A stretch of DNA of 64,000 nucleotides. Origin: JADCGM01 sp943370355 (GTDB taxonomy: Bacteria > Pseudomonadota > Alphaproteobacteria > Sphingomonadales > Sphingomonadaceae). Position numbers and translations under genes: made by a program. The stretch spans positions 1 to 64,000 of the forward strand of contig CALRQP020000003.1 of assembly GCA_943370355.1 (NCBI GenBank), written 5' to 3'. Positions 17,536 to 26,090 of this stretch are shown here, piece by piece. Below the pieces are notes generated by a model. That model was not told the DNA's origin, made no database searches, and saw only the letters and a program-made list of their open reading frames with translations. How positions within the stretch are numbered: the first letter of the stretch is position 1; the number at the start of each line of letters is the position of its first letter.

Positions 17536-18699
17536 TTAGTTCGCGGCGAGCTGCATCGATCCGCTCGTGCTGCCATTCAGCGCGCTCGCCACTGCAGCGT
17601 CGCGGGCATAGAGATCGGGCAGCGCCTTGACGGTGCCATCGGCACCTGCCGCAGCGGTGAAATAGGCGACATAGACCGGCACCGGCTGCGGCAGGTCCAC
17701 GCGTGTCGTCTCGCCGGTCGCGAGCGCCTCATCGACCTGCGCGCCACCGTCATCCATCAGCGTCTGCGCGAAATCGACGGGGTCCTTCACCCGCACACAG
17801 CCGTGCGACAGCGCGCGGGCGCTGCGTGCGAACAGCCCGCGGTTCGGCGTGTCGTGCAGGTAGATGTCCCATTTGTTGGGCATGACGAGCTTGATGCGGC
17901 CGAGCGCATTCTGCGGTCCCGGCTTCTGCCAGATCGTATAGCCACCCGGGCGACGCTCGACGCTGAACCCCTCGCGCTGTGCCGCGGCGCGGTGCTTGGC
18001 GATATAGGCGAGCTTTTCCGCTTTCAGGCTGGCGGGCACGGCCCAGGTCGGGTTGACGATTGCGCCGGAGATTTGCGTGCGGAAGGCCGGCGTCGGTGTC
18101 GTGCTCTTGCCGACAATCGCGTCATGCGTAGTTACCGAGCCGCCGTCGCGATACTCGACGCGGTAGGTCGGCACGTTGACGAACACATAGCGGTCGCCGA
18201 GCTCGCGCGGCATCCAGCGCCAGCGCTCGAGATTGACGCGCAGCCGGTCGCGGCGCGCGGTGTCGGCCTTCGGCGTATCCGCCAGTGCGGCCTTCAGCCC
18301 CCGGTAATCGTCACTCGAGGGCAGCAGCCCGGTGAGAGCCGCCGTGACATCGCCCGATGCAATCCCCTGCGACAGTGCGGCCGTCAGCAGCGTGTTGTCG
18401 ACCTCGTCGCCCATATGCCAGTCGACGCGCGCATCGCCGCGCACCCGGCCATAGCGATAATCCGCAGCGAGCTTGTAAACGGCTGCGGTTGCCACCGCAT
18501 CGATCCGGTCCGGGTCGCCGGATTTGATCGCAGCGCGTACACGGCCCGCGTCGTAATCGGCCGGGTTGAGGCCCTCATCGTCGGCATGGCCGATGGCATC
18601 CGCCAATTGCTGCGCCGTCGCGGCCGACCAGTGCAATGTGGTTTGCGCCGCCACCGGCGCGGCGGCGAACAGGCAGAATGTGAGCAGCAGACGCAACAT
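17536..18699 (-). CDS. L,D-transpeptidase (YkuD/YcbB type)
   Basis: 387 residues with a signal peptide (MLRLLLTFCLFAAAPVAAQ). A scaffold domain (residues about 25-150) precedes the catalytic domain, which starts at YVFVNVPTYRVEYRDGG. The active site is complete: YLHDTPNRGLFARSARALSH followed by GCVRV gives the H-(x)n-S-H-G-C motif with the nucleophilic cysteine. The enzyme acts in the periplasm, forming 3-3 peptidoglycan cross-links or attaching proteins to the wall, as in the LdtD (YcbB) family; the peptidoglycan-binding subdomain of some homologs was not clear to me. ATG at 18699 with GGAGAG upstream. Divergent from the acyl-CoA dehydrogenase gene. Confidence 0.9.
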   Translation of the reverse strand: MLRLLLTFCLFAAAPVAAQTTLHWSAATAQQLADAIGHADDEGLNPADYDAGRVRAAIKSGDPDRIDAVATAAVYKLAADYRYGRVRGDARVDWHMGDEVDNTLLTAALSQGIASGDVTAALTGLLPSSDDYRGLKAALADTPKADTARRDRLRVNLERWRWMPRELGDRYVFVNVPTYRVEYRDGGSVTTHDAIVGKSTTPTPAFRTQISGAIVNPTWAVPASLKAEKLAYIAKHRAAAQREGFSVERRPGGYTIWQKPGPQNALGRIKLVMPNKWDIYLHDTPNRGLFARSARALSHGCVRVKDPVDFAQTLMDDGGAQVDEALATGETTRVDLPQPVPVYVAYFTAAAGADGTVKALPDLYARDAAVASALNGSTSGSMQLAAN

Positions 18700-18847
18700 A
18701 CAACACTCTCCATCCGTCCCCGCGCCGCGCTCAACGCATCGACGGAAAGGAACGTTGCGTCGCAGCTGCGCCCTAGCCTTTTCGCGCCTTGCCCGGGCCA
18801 CGATGCCGGTGTTACGCCGCGCGCCTGTCATTCAGGGAAAGGCCGTC

Positions 18848-20056
18848 ATGGACATCCAGTTCAGCGCCGAAGATATCGCGTTCCGCGACGAGGTCCGCGC
18901 CTTCATTGCCGAAAATTGTCCGGCACATCTGGCCGGTGGCGTGTTTGAGCGCGACGAACTCACGCGCGAGGATTTCGTCGCCTGGCACAAGATTCTCGGT
19001 CGCAAGGGCTGGTCGGCCCCGGCCTGGCCCGTCGAATATGGCGGGACCGGCTGGACCTCGGTGCAGCGTTTCATCTGGTCGGAGGAAAATGCCCGCGCCG
19101 ACACCATCGCGCCGCTGCCCTTCGGCATCAGCATGGTCGGCCCCGTGATCTACACCTTCGGCTCGCCCGAGCAGAAGGCGCAGCATTTGCCCGGCATCCT
19201 ATCGGGCGACGTATGGTGGTGCCAGGGCTATTCGGAGCCCGGCGCCGGCTCCGACCTCGCCTCGCTCCGCACCAAGGCCGAGCGGATCACCGAGGACGGC
19301 AAGGACTATTATATCGTCAACGGTCAGAAGACCTGGACCACGCTTGCCCAGCATGCGGACTGGGGCTTCTTCCTCGTCCGCACCGACCCGACCGCCAAGG
19401 CGCAGGAGGGCATCTCCTTCCTGCTCATCGACATGAAGTCGCCCGGCGTGACGGTGCGCCCGATCATCACCCTCGGCGGCGAGCATGAGGTGAACGAGGT
19501 CTGGCTCGAAAACGTCAAGGTGCCGGTCGAGAACCGGGTGTTCCACGAGAATAAGGGCTGGACCTGCGCCAAATTCCTGCTCGCGCACGAGCGGACCGGC
19601 ATCGCCGGTGTCGCTCGCTCGAAGCGCGGCATCGAGCGCATCCGCGCCATCGCGGCGACCGAGCTCGACGAAGGCCAGCCGCTGATCGCCAACCCCTTTT
19701 TCAAGCGCAAGATCGCCGAGCTGGAGATCGACCTGACCGCGCTCGAATATACCGAGTTGCGCACGCTCGCGTCCGAAGCCTCGGGCAAGGGGCCGGGGCC
19801 GGAATCGTCGCTGCTCAAGATCAAGGGCACCGAAATCCAGCAGCGCATCACCGAACTAGTGCTGGAGGCGGTCGGTCATTATGGCGCGCCCTATTTCCGC
19901 GGCTTCCCGGAGGAAGGCGACAACATGCCGCCGCTTGTCCCCGAATATGCCGAACGCGCCGCGACGGGCTATCTCAACATGCGCAAGACCAGCATCTACG
20001 GCGGGTCGAACGAGATCCAGCGCAACATCATCGCGAAGATGGTGCTGGGACTTTGA
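18848..20056 (+). CDS. Acyl-CoA dehydrogenase, larger member of a pair
   Basis: 402-residue flavoprotein that introduces an alpha-beta double bond into an acyl-CoA. FAD/substrate motifs are present: QGYSEPGAGSDLASLRTKAE, then DYYIVNGQKTWTTLAQHADW, and near the C-terminus MRKTSIYGGSNEIQRNIIAK. At the place where medium-chain enzymes have the catalytic Glu (YEGT), this protein has Gly (YGGS). A Glu in the helix at AHERTGIAGV could serve as base, as in isovaleryl-CoA or long-chain types. ATG at 18848 with AGGGAAAGG upstream. The next gene is a second, shorter dehydrogenase, which suggests a heteromeric enzyme of the kind used for steroid or dicarboxylic acyl-CoA substrates (inference). Confidence 0.9.
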   Translation: MDIQFSAEDIAFRDEVRAFIAENCPAHLAGGVFERDELTREDFVAWHKILGRKGWSAPAWPVEYGGTGWTSVQRFIWSEENARADTIAPLPFGISMVGPVIYTFGSPEQKAQHLPGILSGDVWWCQGYSEPGAGSDLASLRTKAERITEDGKDYYIVNGQKTWTTLAQHADWGFFLVRTDPTAKAQEGISFLLIDMKSPGVTVRPIITLGGEHEVNEVWLENVKVPVENRVFHENKGWTCAKFLLAHERTGIAGVARSKRGIERIRAIAATELDEGQPLIANPFFKRKIAELEIDLTALEYTELRTLASEASGKGPGPESSLLKIKGTEIQQRITELVLEAVGHYGAPYFRGFPEEGDNMPPLVPEYAERAATGYLNMRKTSIYGGSNEIQRNIIAKMVLGL

Positions 20057-20073
20057 TGCGCCGCACATGACAC

Positions 20074-20152
20074 CGTCATCCTGACGAAGGTCAGGATCTC
20101 CCGCCGGGTAGCCGCTACCCTCGACGAGATCCTGACTTGCGTCAGGATGACG
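20074..20152. repeat. Pair of inverted REP-like palindromes between two dehydrogenase genes
   Basis: Two 27-base units in opposite orientation (20074-20100 and 20126-20152) match at 25 of 27 positions when one is reverse-complemented. Each unit is itself a small palindrome: CCTGAC, four bases, GTCAGG. The whole can fold into a large hairpin or two small ones. A third, single copy lies at 24038-24063. This is the layout of REP elements (paired, inverted, intergenic). The pair sits inside what looks like an operon and could affect mRNA stability or read-through. Confidence 0.8.
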
Positions 20153-20178
20153 ACCTTACTCCTTGGGAACCCACCGAC

Positions 20179-21306
20179 ATGGATTTTTCGCTCAACGACA
20201 CCCAGACCATGCTGCGCGACACGCTGCAGCGTTACCTGCTCGACCGCTACGACCATGACACGCGCATGAAGATCAGCCGCGCTGATGGCTGGTCGGCGGC
20301 GACCTGGAAAGCCTTCGCCGAAGAACTCGGCATCCTCGGCGCAGCTTTCTCCGAAGAGCAGGGCGGCCTCGGCGGCGGCGCGGTCGACAATATGATCGTC
20401 ATGGAAGAGCTGGGCGGCAAGCTCGTGCTCGAACCCTATCTGTCGACGGTGGTCATCGGCGGCGGCGCGCTGAAGGCCGTGGGCGGGCGCGACGATGTCA
20501 TCGGCGGCATCATCGGCGGCGAGGTCATCATAGCCTTTGCCTATGCCGAGCCGCAGGGCCGCTACGACTGGGCCAATCTGAAGACCACAGCGACCAAGTC
20601 GGGCAGCGGCTATGTGCTCAACGGCCACAAGGCCGTCGTCCGCGATGCGCCGTTCGCGACACATCTGCTCGTCACCGCCCGGACTGGCGGCGGCCAGACC
20701 GATGCCGACGGCGTGTCGCTGTTCCTCATCGACAAGGCGACGAGCGGCGTCTCGACCCGCGACTATCCGACCATCGACGGCGGCCGCGCCTCGGAAATCA
20801 CCTTCGACAATGCGAGCATCCCCGCCGATGCGCTGGTCGGTGCCGAAGGCGGCGCGCTGCCGCTGATCGAACAGATCATCGACGAGGCCAGCGTCGCGAT
20901 CTGCTCGGAAGCTGTCGGCGTCATGCGCCAGATGCACGCGCAGACGATGGACTATGCCAAGCAGCGCAAGCAGTTCGGCAAGCCCATCTCCGAATTCCAG
21001 GTGCTGCAGCACCGCCTCGTCGATATGTTCCTGGAGGTCGAACAGTCGGCGTCGATGACCCTGATGGCGACGCTGCACCTCGACGCCGGCCCCGCCGAGC
21101 GCATGGCCGCCGTCTCAGCCGCCAAATCGCGCGTCGGCAAGGCCTGCAAATTCGTCGGCCAGTCGGCGATTCAGATCCACGGCGGCATGGGCATGACCGA
21201 CGAACTCGCCGTCGGCCATTATTTCAAGCGCGCGACGATGATCGAAGGCCAGTTCGGCTCGGTCGATCACCATCTGCGGCGCTATGAGCGGTTGAAGGTC
21301 AGCTGA
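20179..21306 (+). CDS. Acyl-CoA dehydrogenase, smaller member of a pair
   Basis: 375 residues. The N-terminal domain starts MDFSLNDTQTMLRDTLQRYL; the substrate/FAD part is less conserved than in the first dehydrogenase; and the C-terminal domain has DYAKQRKQFGKPISEFQVLQ, then IQIHGGMGMTDELAVGHYFK and MIEGQFGS, where the Glu lies at the position of the medium-chain catalytic base. Pairs in which the two subunits have different active-site residues form alpha2beta2 dehydrogenases in some alphaproteobacteria and actinobacteria. The ATG at 20179 has GGGAACC upstream. It is separated from the first gene by 122 bases carrying REP palindromes, and 35 bases from the thioesterase downstream. Confidence 0.88.
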   Translation: MDFSLNDTQTMLRDTLQRYLLDRYDHDTRMKISRADGWSAATWKAFAEELGILGAAFSEEQGGLGGGAVDNMIVMEELGGKLVLEPYLSTVVIGGGALKAVGGRDDVIGGIIGGEVIIAFAYAEPQGRYDWANLKTTATKSGSGYVLNGHKAVVRDAPFATHLLVTARTGGGQTDADGVSLFLIDKATSGVSTRDYPTIDGGRASEITFDNASIPADALVGAEGGALPLIEQIIDEASVAICSEAVGVMRQMHAQTMDYAKQRKQFGKPISEFQVLQHRLVDMFLEVEQSASMTLMATLHLDAGPAERMAAVSAAKSRVGKACKFVGQSAIQIHGGMGMTDELAVGHYFKRATMIEGQFGSVDHHLRRYERLKVS

Positions 21307-21341
21307 TCGCGGGCGTCGCGCCGCAATCGCATCCGGGGTAG

Positions 21342-21746
21342 ATGTCTTCAATGACCGACCGTCCCCGCTTCGCCCTGCCGTTCACGCCTGCGCCGTCCGA
21401 TTTCGACGAGCTGGGGCATGTCAACAATGCCGTTTATGTGCGGTGGATCCAGGACATTGCCGTGGCGCATTGGCGGGCGGTGGCGGGGGCCGAGGAGGTT
21501 GACCGGTTCGTCTGGGTCGTGACGCGGCATGAGATCGACTATCGCCGCGCGACGCTGCCGGGTGAGGCGCTGACCGGCACGACGTGGGTCGGCGAACCGC
21601 AGGGCGCACGGTTCGACCGGTTCGTGGAGATCAGCGGCGCAGATGGCGCGATGAAGGTGTCGGCGCGCACCGTCTGGGCGCTGGTCGACCGCGCGACGAT
21701 GCGGCCGCTGCGCATCCCGGCGGCGCTTGCCGCGCAATTCTGCTAA
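21342..21746 (+). CDS. Acyl-CoA thioesterase, hotdog fold (4-hydroxybenzoyl-CoA thioesterase-like)
   Basis: 134 residues forming one hotdog domain. DFDELGHVNNAVYVRWIQDI matches the YbgC/4HBT motif, with the conserved Asp (first residue) and HVNN. The rest shows the central helix and long strands (RHEIDYRRATLPGEALTGTT). Likely cleaves an acyl-CoA produced by the upstream dehydrogenase pair. Starts at 21342 (GGGG four bases upstream) and 21351 are both possible. The stop codon overlaps the stop of the convergent patatin-like gene by 4 bases, so there is no intergenic terminator. Confidence 0.85.
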   Translation: MSSMTDRPRFALPFTPAPSDFDELGHVNNAVYVRWIQDIAVAHWRAVAGAEEVDRFVWVVTRHEIDYRRATLPGEALTGTTWVGEPQGARFDRFVEISGADGAMKVSARTVWALVDRATMRPLRIPAALAAQFC

Positions 21747-24022
21747 CCGGCCCTTCCGGCAATGGTGGCATCGAGCGTCGCCATCAGGCTCGGGATGTTG
21801 CGCAGATAGTGGCGCTCGTCGTCGAGGATCGCGCGGAAGGCGGCTTGCTTGAGCCGCGTGACGGTTCCGGCGGGGAGTGACGCATTGGCGGGCAGCGTGC
21901 TGGCGACGATATCGACGAGCCGCTCGGCGGCATGCAGCCGGCCGAGCAGATAGTCATTCTCCCGCCAGGCCCGCGAGAAGAAGGCACCGAAGGCGTTGAA
22001 CTGCAGGCCCTTGAGCATGCCCGCGCCGAGCGAGGCGGCATCGTCAGGCGAGATGCGGTCAACCTTGATCTCGTCGAACTCGTCGGCGGCGTCGCCCTGC
22101 AGCAGCGGCAGCGTTGCGATATCGAAGAAGGGGAAGCCCAGATAGGCGAGCACGATGGCGCGGCGCACCGGCTTGGTCAGGTCGGCGTCGTTGAGCAGAT
22201 CGAGCAGCGCGGCATCGGTTGCCGCGTCGAGCACGGTCAGCCCGAGCCGGCCGTCCAGCGCATCGAGCAGCGCAGCTGCGTCGGCCCCCGCCTCGCCCGC
22301 CGCCGGCATTGCCCGCTTGGCGAGATAGGGGGCCAGCATCGCATAGAGGCCGGTCTTGGCGCGTTCGAGCGCGGCGCGGCTCTCATCATCGGCGTCCGGC
22401 ATCAGCTCATTGGTGCGGCGGATCAGGAAACGCAGGCGGCGGATGCGGTAGTGAAGGTCGAAGCGCTTGAGGAACACCACATAGGGGGACGGAGAACCGC
22501 TGGCCGTGACCTCATGGATGCCCTGCGCGCGCACCCATCGCCACAGCGCCCCGCGCACCGCCTGTGTGCCGCCGAGCATGCCGACGAGCGCCTCGACCAC
22601 CTGACTGAGCTTCAATTGCGCATAGGCGGGATAGGCATAGCCTGCCTCGGCGGCGGCGGCATTGTGCACCTTGTTGCGCCAGCCGGTCAGGCGCGGCGCA
22701 GTGATGCTGAACAGCAGCAGCCGCCGCCCGAGCGCGCGTTCGATCGCAGCGTCGACCGCCGGGCGCATCCCCGCGACGATGTACCGGCGCCGCCGTGCCC
22801 GCGTCGACAACAGGTCGAGCGCCTCGACCGAGTCGCGGATCGGCTGCTCGCGCGGGATGTCGGACAGCGCACGCAGGATGGAGCGGAAAAAGCCGGGACG
22901 GCCGCTGCCCGCCTCGGTCTGCACGCCGACGAGATGGCCGCCGGGCTTCGGGTCGATATAGACGAAGCGCCGGTCGACCTCGCGGTGCGCCGGGCGCTGG
23001 CCGAGCGCGTCGATCGCCGGGCCGAACGGCCGGTTGTTGAGCACCGAGCCGTCGATGAGTACGGCCTCCGCCGGGTCGAGCCCGGCCGCCACACGGCGCG
23101 GGAAGATGCGCGCGAGGAAGGCGTTGCGGTCGGGCCAGCCCTGCTTTTCCGACGCGAGCACATGGTCGAGCTCGATGGCCTGGAACGGCGGGAAGGCACC
23201 GGGGAAAGACGCCGTCGCGCGCGCCGCAAAGGTCAGCGCCGCGCGTGAGGCGAGATTGCGCTCCGCCCCGCCCTCGTCGCGGAAGCCGATGACGAGCCGG
23301 TGCTCGGTCTCGACGATTTCGGGCGGCGAATGCAGCGGCAGCCGCTCGGGATAGCCGTGGAAATCGGTGACGGTGACGAACAGGTCGAGCGGCTGTTCGG
23401 GCGGCAGCAGCGGCCCGCCGCACCGCCCCGTCTCCATTTCGCCAAGCGAGCGCAGCAGCAGCCGGGTGAAGTTGGTGCCGGAAAAGGGCGGCTCGAACCA
23501 GCGTGACCGGACGAAGCGCCGCAACTTGCTGCCGACCTCGGCGCGCACCGCCGGATCCTCGATGCCCGTCAGATCGGGGTCGGTGCGCCGCCGCCCCATG
23601 AACCACAAGACGGGCCGGGCCAGCAAATGCGTCAGAAACGATCCGCGCACCTGCCGCTCGTCGAGCAGCATTTCGACATCGGCATGTTTGAGCCACATGT
23701 CGCGCAGCGGCTCCATGTCATGCCCGCCGGCAATCGCATGCGCGAGCTGGATGCCGTTGATGCCGCCCGCCGACGCGCCCGCGACGATGTCGACCATGAT
23801 GCGGAGCGCCACATGCGGACCCATCGCCTCGAGCAATTCGAACCAGACCAGCTCGCTGCCGCTGAGCCCGTCGCGCGACGGCGGATCGGCATGGAAGGCG
23901 CGGCTGGCGCGCAGCAGCTTCCACACCTCCTTGACGATGCCATGCATATAGACGGCGAGGCTCACCCCGCCGTAGCAGACCAGCGCCAGCCGAAGCTCCT
24001 TCTCACGCAAGGCTGCGGTCAC
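21743..24022 (-). CDS. Patatin-like phospholipase, long form (DUF3376 type)
   Basis: 759 residues. The patatin catalytic dyad is present: S84 in VAGASAGGING (G-x-S-x-G) and the Asp in VLIDGSVLNNRPFGPAIDAL. An oxyanion glycine-rich stretch (CYGGVSLAVYMHG) lies near the N-terminus. The second half is a long helical region (WRNKVHNAAAAEAGYAYPAY, LHYRIRRLRFLIRRTNEL) seen in the long bacterial patatins with the DUF3376 domain. No signal peptide: probably a cytoplasmic or membrane-associated lipid acyl hydrolase. GTG at 24022 is the first good start, with GAGGA directly before it; spacing is tight, so the true start may be slightly different. Confidence 0.85.
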   Translation of the reverse strand: MTAALREKELRLALVCYGGVSLAVYMHGIVKEVWKLLRASRAFHADPPSRDGLSGSELVWFELLEAMGPHVALRIMVDIVAGASAGGINGIQLAHAIAGGHDMEPLRDMWLKHADVEMLLDERQVRGSFLTHLLARPVLWFMGRRRTDPDLTGIEDPAVRAEVGSKLRRFVRSRWFEPPFSGTNFTRLLLRSLGEMETGRCGGPLLPPEQPLDLFVTVTDFHGYPERLPLHSPPEIVETEHRLVIGFRDEGGAERNLASRAALTFAARATASFPGAFPPFQAIELDHVLASEKQGWPDRNAFLARIFPRRVAAGLDPAEAVLIDGSVLNNRPFGPAIDALGQRPAHREVDRRFVYIDPKPGGHLVGVQTEAGSGRPGFFRSILRALSDIPREQPIRDSVEALDLLSTRARRRRYIVAGMRPAVDAAIERALGRRLLLFSITAPRLTGWRNKVHNAAAAEAGYAYPAYAQLKLSQVVEALVGMLGGTQAVRGALWRWVRAQGIHEVTASGSPSPYVVFLKRFDLHYRIRRLRFLIRRTNELMPDADDESRAALERAKTGLYAMLAPYLAKRAMPAAGEAGADAAALLDALDGRLGLTVLDAATDAALLDLLNDADLTKPVRRAIVLAYLGFPFFDIATLPLLQGDAADEFDEIKVDRISPDDAASLGAGMLKGLQFNAFGAFFSRAWRENDYLLGRLHAAERLVDIVASTLPANASLPAGTVTRLKQAAFRAILDDERHYLRNIPSLMATLDATIAGRAG

Positions 24023-24037
24023 TCCTCATCGGGGGAT

Positions 24038-24063
24038 GTCATCCTGACGAAAGTCAGGACCTC
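24038..24063. repeat. Single REP-like palindrome copy
   Basis: Same unit as the two at 20074-20152 (CCTGACGAAAGTCAGG core with GTCAT before it and ACCTC after it). It lies just upstream of the patatin gene start, in the 105-base gap to the next gene. Single copies of REP units are common. Confidence 0.7.
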
Positions 24064-24127
24064 GGGCAATGTGCGGCGTCCCGTTGCGATATGGGATCTG
24101 GCTCCGCCACGACGGTCCCCGGGACGA

Positions 24128-24439
24128 CTACCCGTCGAGCGCGCAGCCGAACTCGCCGTCGAAGCGCGCCGTCCGGCTGGCGATCAGCGGCACGCTTGCG
24201 GTGATGCGCTTGGCTTGCGGGTCCTCGCTGAGCCGCACGATCTCCATGCCGGGTTCGAGGTCGGTCTTGCACGACTTCATGTCGCGGTTTCCGACATAGC
24301 GGCAGGCGCAAACCACGCGTGCCGCATAGCCCGTCGCGACTTCGGCCTGCCGGCCCATCGGCCCGGCTTTGACGACCGCGAAGGCCCCGCCAGCGATCAG
24401 CAGCAGCGTTGCAGCCATGCCCCACTTGCTTGCTGTCAT
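24128..24439 (-). CDS. Hypothetical small membrane-anchored protein with Cys-x-Cys motif
   Basis: 103 residues. An N-terminal hydrophobic segment (MTASKWGMAATLLLIAGGAF) acts as anchor or signal. The remainder should be periplasmic: ATGYAARVVCACRYVGNRD, then a further Cys in MKSCKTDLEPG and one near the C-terminus (FGCALDG), giving four cysteines that could form two disulfides or bind a metal. I do not recognise a named family. ATG at 24439 has a G-rich stretch upstream. It is divergent from the serine hydrolase gene with a 47-base gap, so the two probably share a control region. Confidence 0.7.
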   Translation of the reverse strand: MTASKWGMAATLLLIAGGAFAVVKAGPMGRQAEVATGYAARVVCACRYVGNRDMKSCKTDLEPGMEIVRLSEDPQAKRITASVPLIASRTARFDGEFGCALDG

Positions 24440-24486
24440 GCCGCACCCCCTAGCCTTGCCGGTCGTTTCGGGGGAAAGGTGGCGCG

Positions 24487-25599
24487 ATGACGCGGGCGGG
24501 TGCAAGCATTTTGTGGATCGCGGCGGCGCTGGCCCTGATGGGCCTGGTGCCGACGCTGCCGGCTGCCGCGCCGACCCAGGTCGCGAGCGTGACCTCGCTC
24601 ACAACCCCGCCGCCCGAGTTCTACGCGGACAAGTTCATGACCGATCCGCGCCTCGGCGAGACGCGGGCGCTGCTCGTGCTGAAAGACGGCAAGATCGTCC
24701 TCGAACGCTATGCGCCCGGCTATGGCCCCGCCAATCGCTTCATTTCCTGGTCGATGGCGAAGTCTGTGACCTCGACGCTGGTCGGCCAGCTCGTTGGCGA
24801 GGGGCGGCTCAAGCTCGATGCGCCCGCGCCGGTGCCCGAATGGCAAGACAAAAGCGATCCGCGCGGCAAGATCACGCTTGAACAGCTGATCCACATGGCT
24901 TCGGGCCTTGAACACAGCGAGTCGAGCGGCAAGCATCCCGAGGATCCTGACACCAACCGTGCGCTATTCGGCGATCGCGCCCGCGACACGGTGGCTGCTG
25001 CCAAGGCCAAGCCGCTCGCCTACGCGCCCGGCACGCATTTCCAATATTCGACGCTGACCAGCGTGATGCTCGCCGACATCGTCCAGCGCACCGCCGCGCC
25101 GGCTGCGACGCCCGAGGCGCGCAAGCGGGCGATGCGCGCCTGGATGCTCGACCGGCTGATCCGGCCCGCCGGACTGACCAGCCTCGTTTGCGACTTCGAT
25201 CCGGCCGGCACGATGATGGGCGGGTCGCTCTGCTATATGACCGCGCGCGACTGGGCGCGGTTCGGGCAGTTGTATCTTGACGGCGGCAAGGTCGGCGCGG
25301 TGCAGGTCGTGCCGCCTGACTGGGTGCGCTTCGTTCGCACACCGTCGAAGCTTGATCACGCCTATGGCGGCCAGTTCTGGCTCAACCTGCCGCGTCCGCG
25401 CGGCAAGGATGCGGCGTTGTTTCCCGAGGCCGGACCCGCCGACGCCTTCTCGGCGATCGGCCATCTCGGTCAATATGTGCTCGTCGTGCCGTCGAAGCAT
25501 CTGGTCGTCGTCCGCCTCGGCAAGACGCAGGACGATAAATTGTCGCCTGTTCGCAAAGGCTTGGCACGCCTCGTCAACGCCTATCCGGACGTGCCGTGA
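24487..25599 (+). CDS. Serine hydrolase, beta-lactamase/penicillin-binding-protein fold
   Basis: 370 residues with a signal peptide (ASILWIAAALALMGLVPTLP). The active-site S-x-x-K is SMAK (S89, K92) in ISWSMAKSVTSTLVGQLV. The second motif Y-x-N is represented by QYSTLT, and HLGQY may replace the third (KTG) motif. This is the class C-like esterase/peptidase family, in which many members cleave esters or D-amino-acid peptides and not beta-lactams. The ATG at 24487 has GGGGGAAAGG upstream. It overlaps UPF0262 by GTGA, so it heads an operon with UPF0262 and dcd. Confidence 0.88.
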   Translation: MTRAGASILWIAAALALMGLVPTLPAAAPTQVASVTSLTTPPPEFYADKFMTDPRLGETRALLVLKDGKIVLERYAPGYGPANRFISWSMAKSVTSTLVGQLVGEGRLKLDAPAPVPEWQDKSDPRGKITLEQLIHMASGLEHSESSGKHPEDPDTNRALFGDRARDTVAAAKAKPLAYAPGTHFQYSTLTSVMLADIVQRTAAPAATPEARKRAMRAWMLDRLIRPAGLTSLVCDFDPAGTMMGGSLCYMTARDWARFGQLYLDGGKVGAVQVVPPDWVRFVRTPSKLDHAYGGQFWLNLPRPRGKDAALFPEAGPADAFSAIGHLGQYVLVVPSKHLVVVRLGKTQDDKLSPVRKGLARLVNAYPDVP

Positions 25600-26075
25600 G
25601 CGACCCCCGCATCATCGACGTCCAGCTCGACGAACGCACGATCATCTGGCGCAATGCCGATATCGAGCAGGAGCGCCGCGTTGCGATCTTCGACCTGCTC
25701 GAGGCGAATTTCTTCGATCCCGTGACGTCATATGAAAATGGCTATGCCGGTCCGTACAAATTGATCCTGCGCGTCGAGGAAGGCCGTCTCGTCCTCGACA
25801 TCCGAGAATCGGGCGATGCCGAGCTGGAAACCGTCGTCCTGCCGCTCTCCCCGTTCCGCCGCATCGTTCGCGACTATTTCGCGATCTGCGATTCCTATTA
25901 CAAGTCGATCCGCTCGGCGGCCCCCAGCCAGATCGAGACCATCGACATGGCGCGGCGCGGCATCCACAACGAGGCGGCCGAGCTGCTGCAGGAGCGGCTC
26001 ACCGGCAAGGTCGAGGTCGATCACGACACCGCCCGCCGCCTGTTCACCCTGATCTGCGTCCTGCACATCCGCTAG
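25596..26075 (+). CDS. UPF0262 family protein
   Basis: 159 residues, matching UPF0262, an alphaproteobacterial family of unknown function, often found near murA, DUF2948 and hisD. The conserved parts are RIIDVQLDERTIIWRNADIE, ENGYAGPYKLILRVEEGRLV, SPFRRIVRDYFAICDSYYKS and MARRGIHNEAAELLQERL. No membrane segment; probably cytoplasmic. GTG start overlaps the stop of the serine hydrolase gene, and dcd follows after 15 bases. Confidence 0.9.
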   Translation: MSDPRIIDVQLDERTIIWRNADIEQERRVAIFDLLEANFFDPVTSYENGYAGPYKLILRVEEGRLVLDIRESGDAELETVVLPLSPFRRIVRDYFAICDSYYKSIRSAAPSQIETIDMARRGIHNEAAELLQERLTGKVEVDHDTARRLFTLICVLHIR

Positions 26076-26090
26076 GGAGTTCCGCCGCCA

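Noticed and set aside
20074..20152. Possible short CRISPR or intrinsic terminator
   Set aside because: There are only two units, in inverted orientation and with a related single copy at 24038, which fits REP elements and not a CRISPR array; no U-run supports a terminator.
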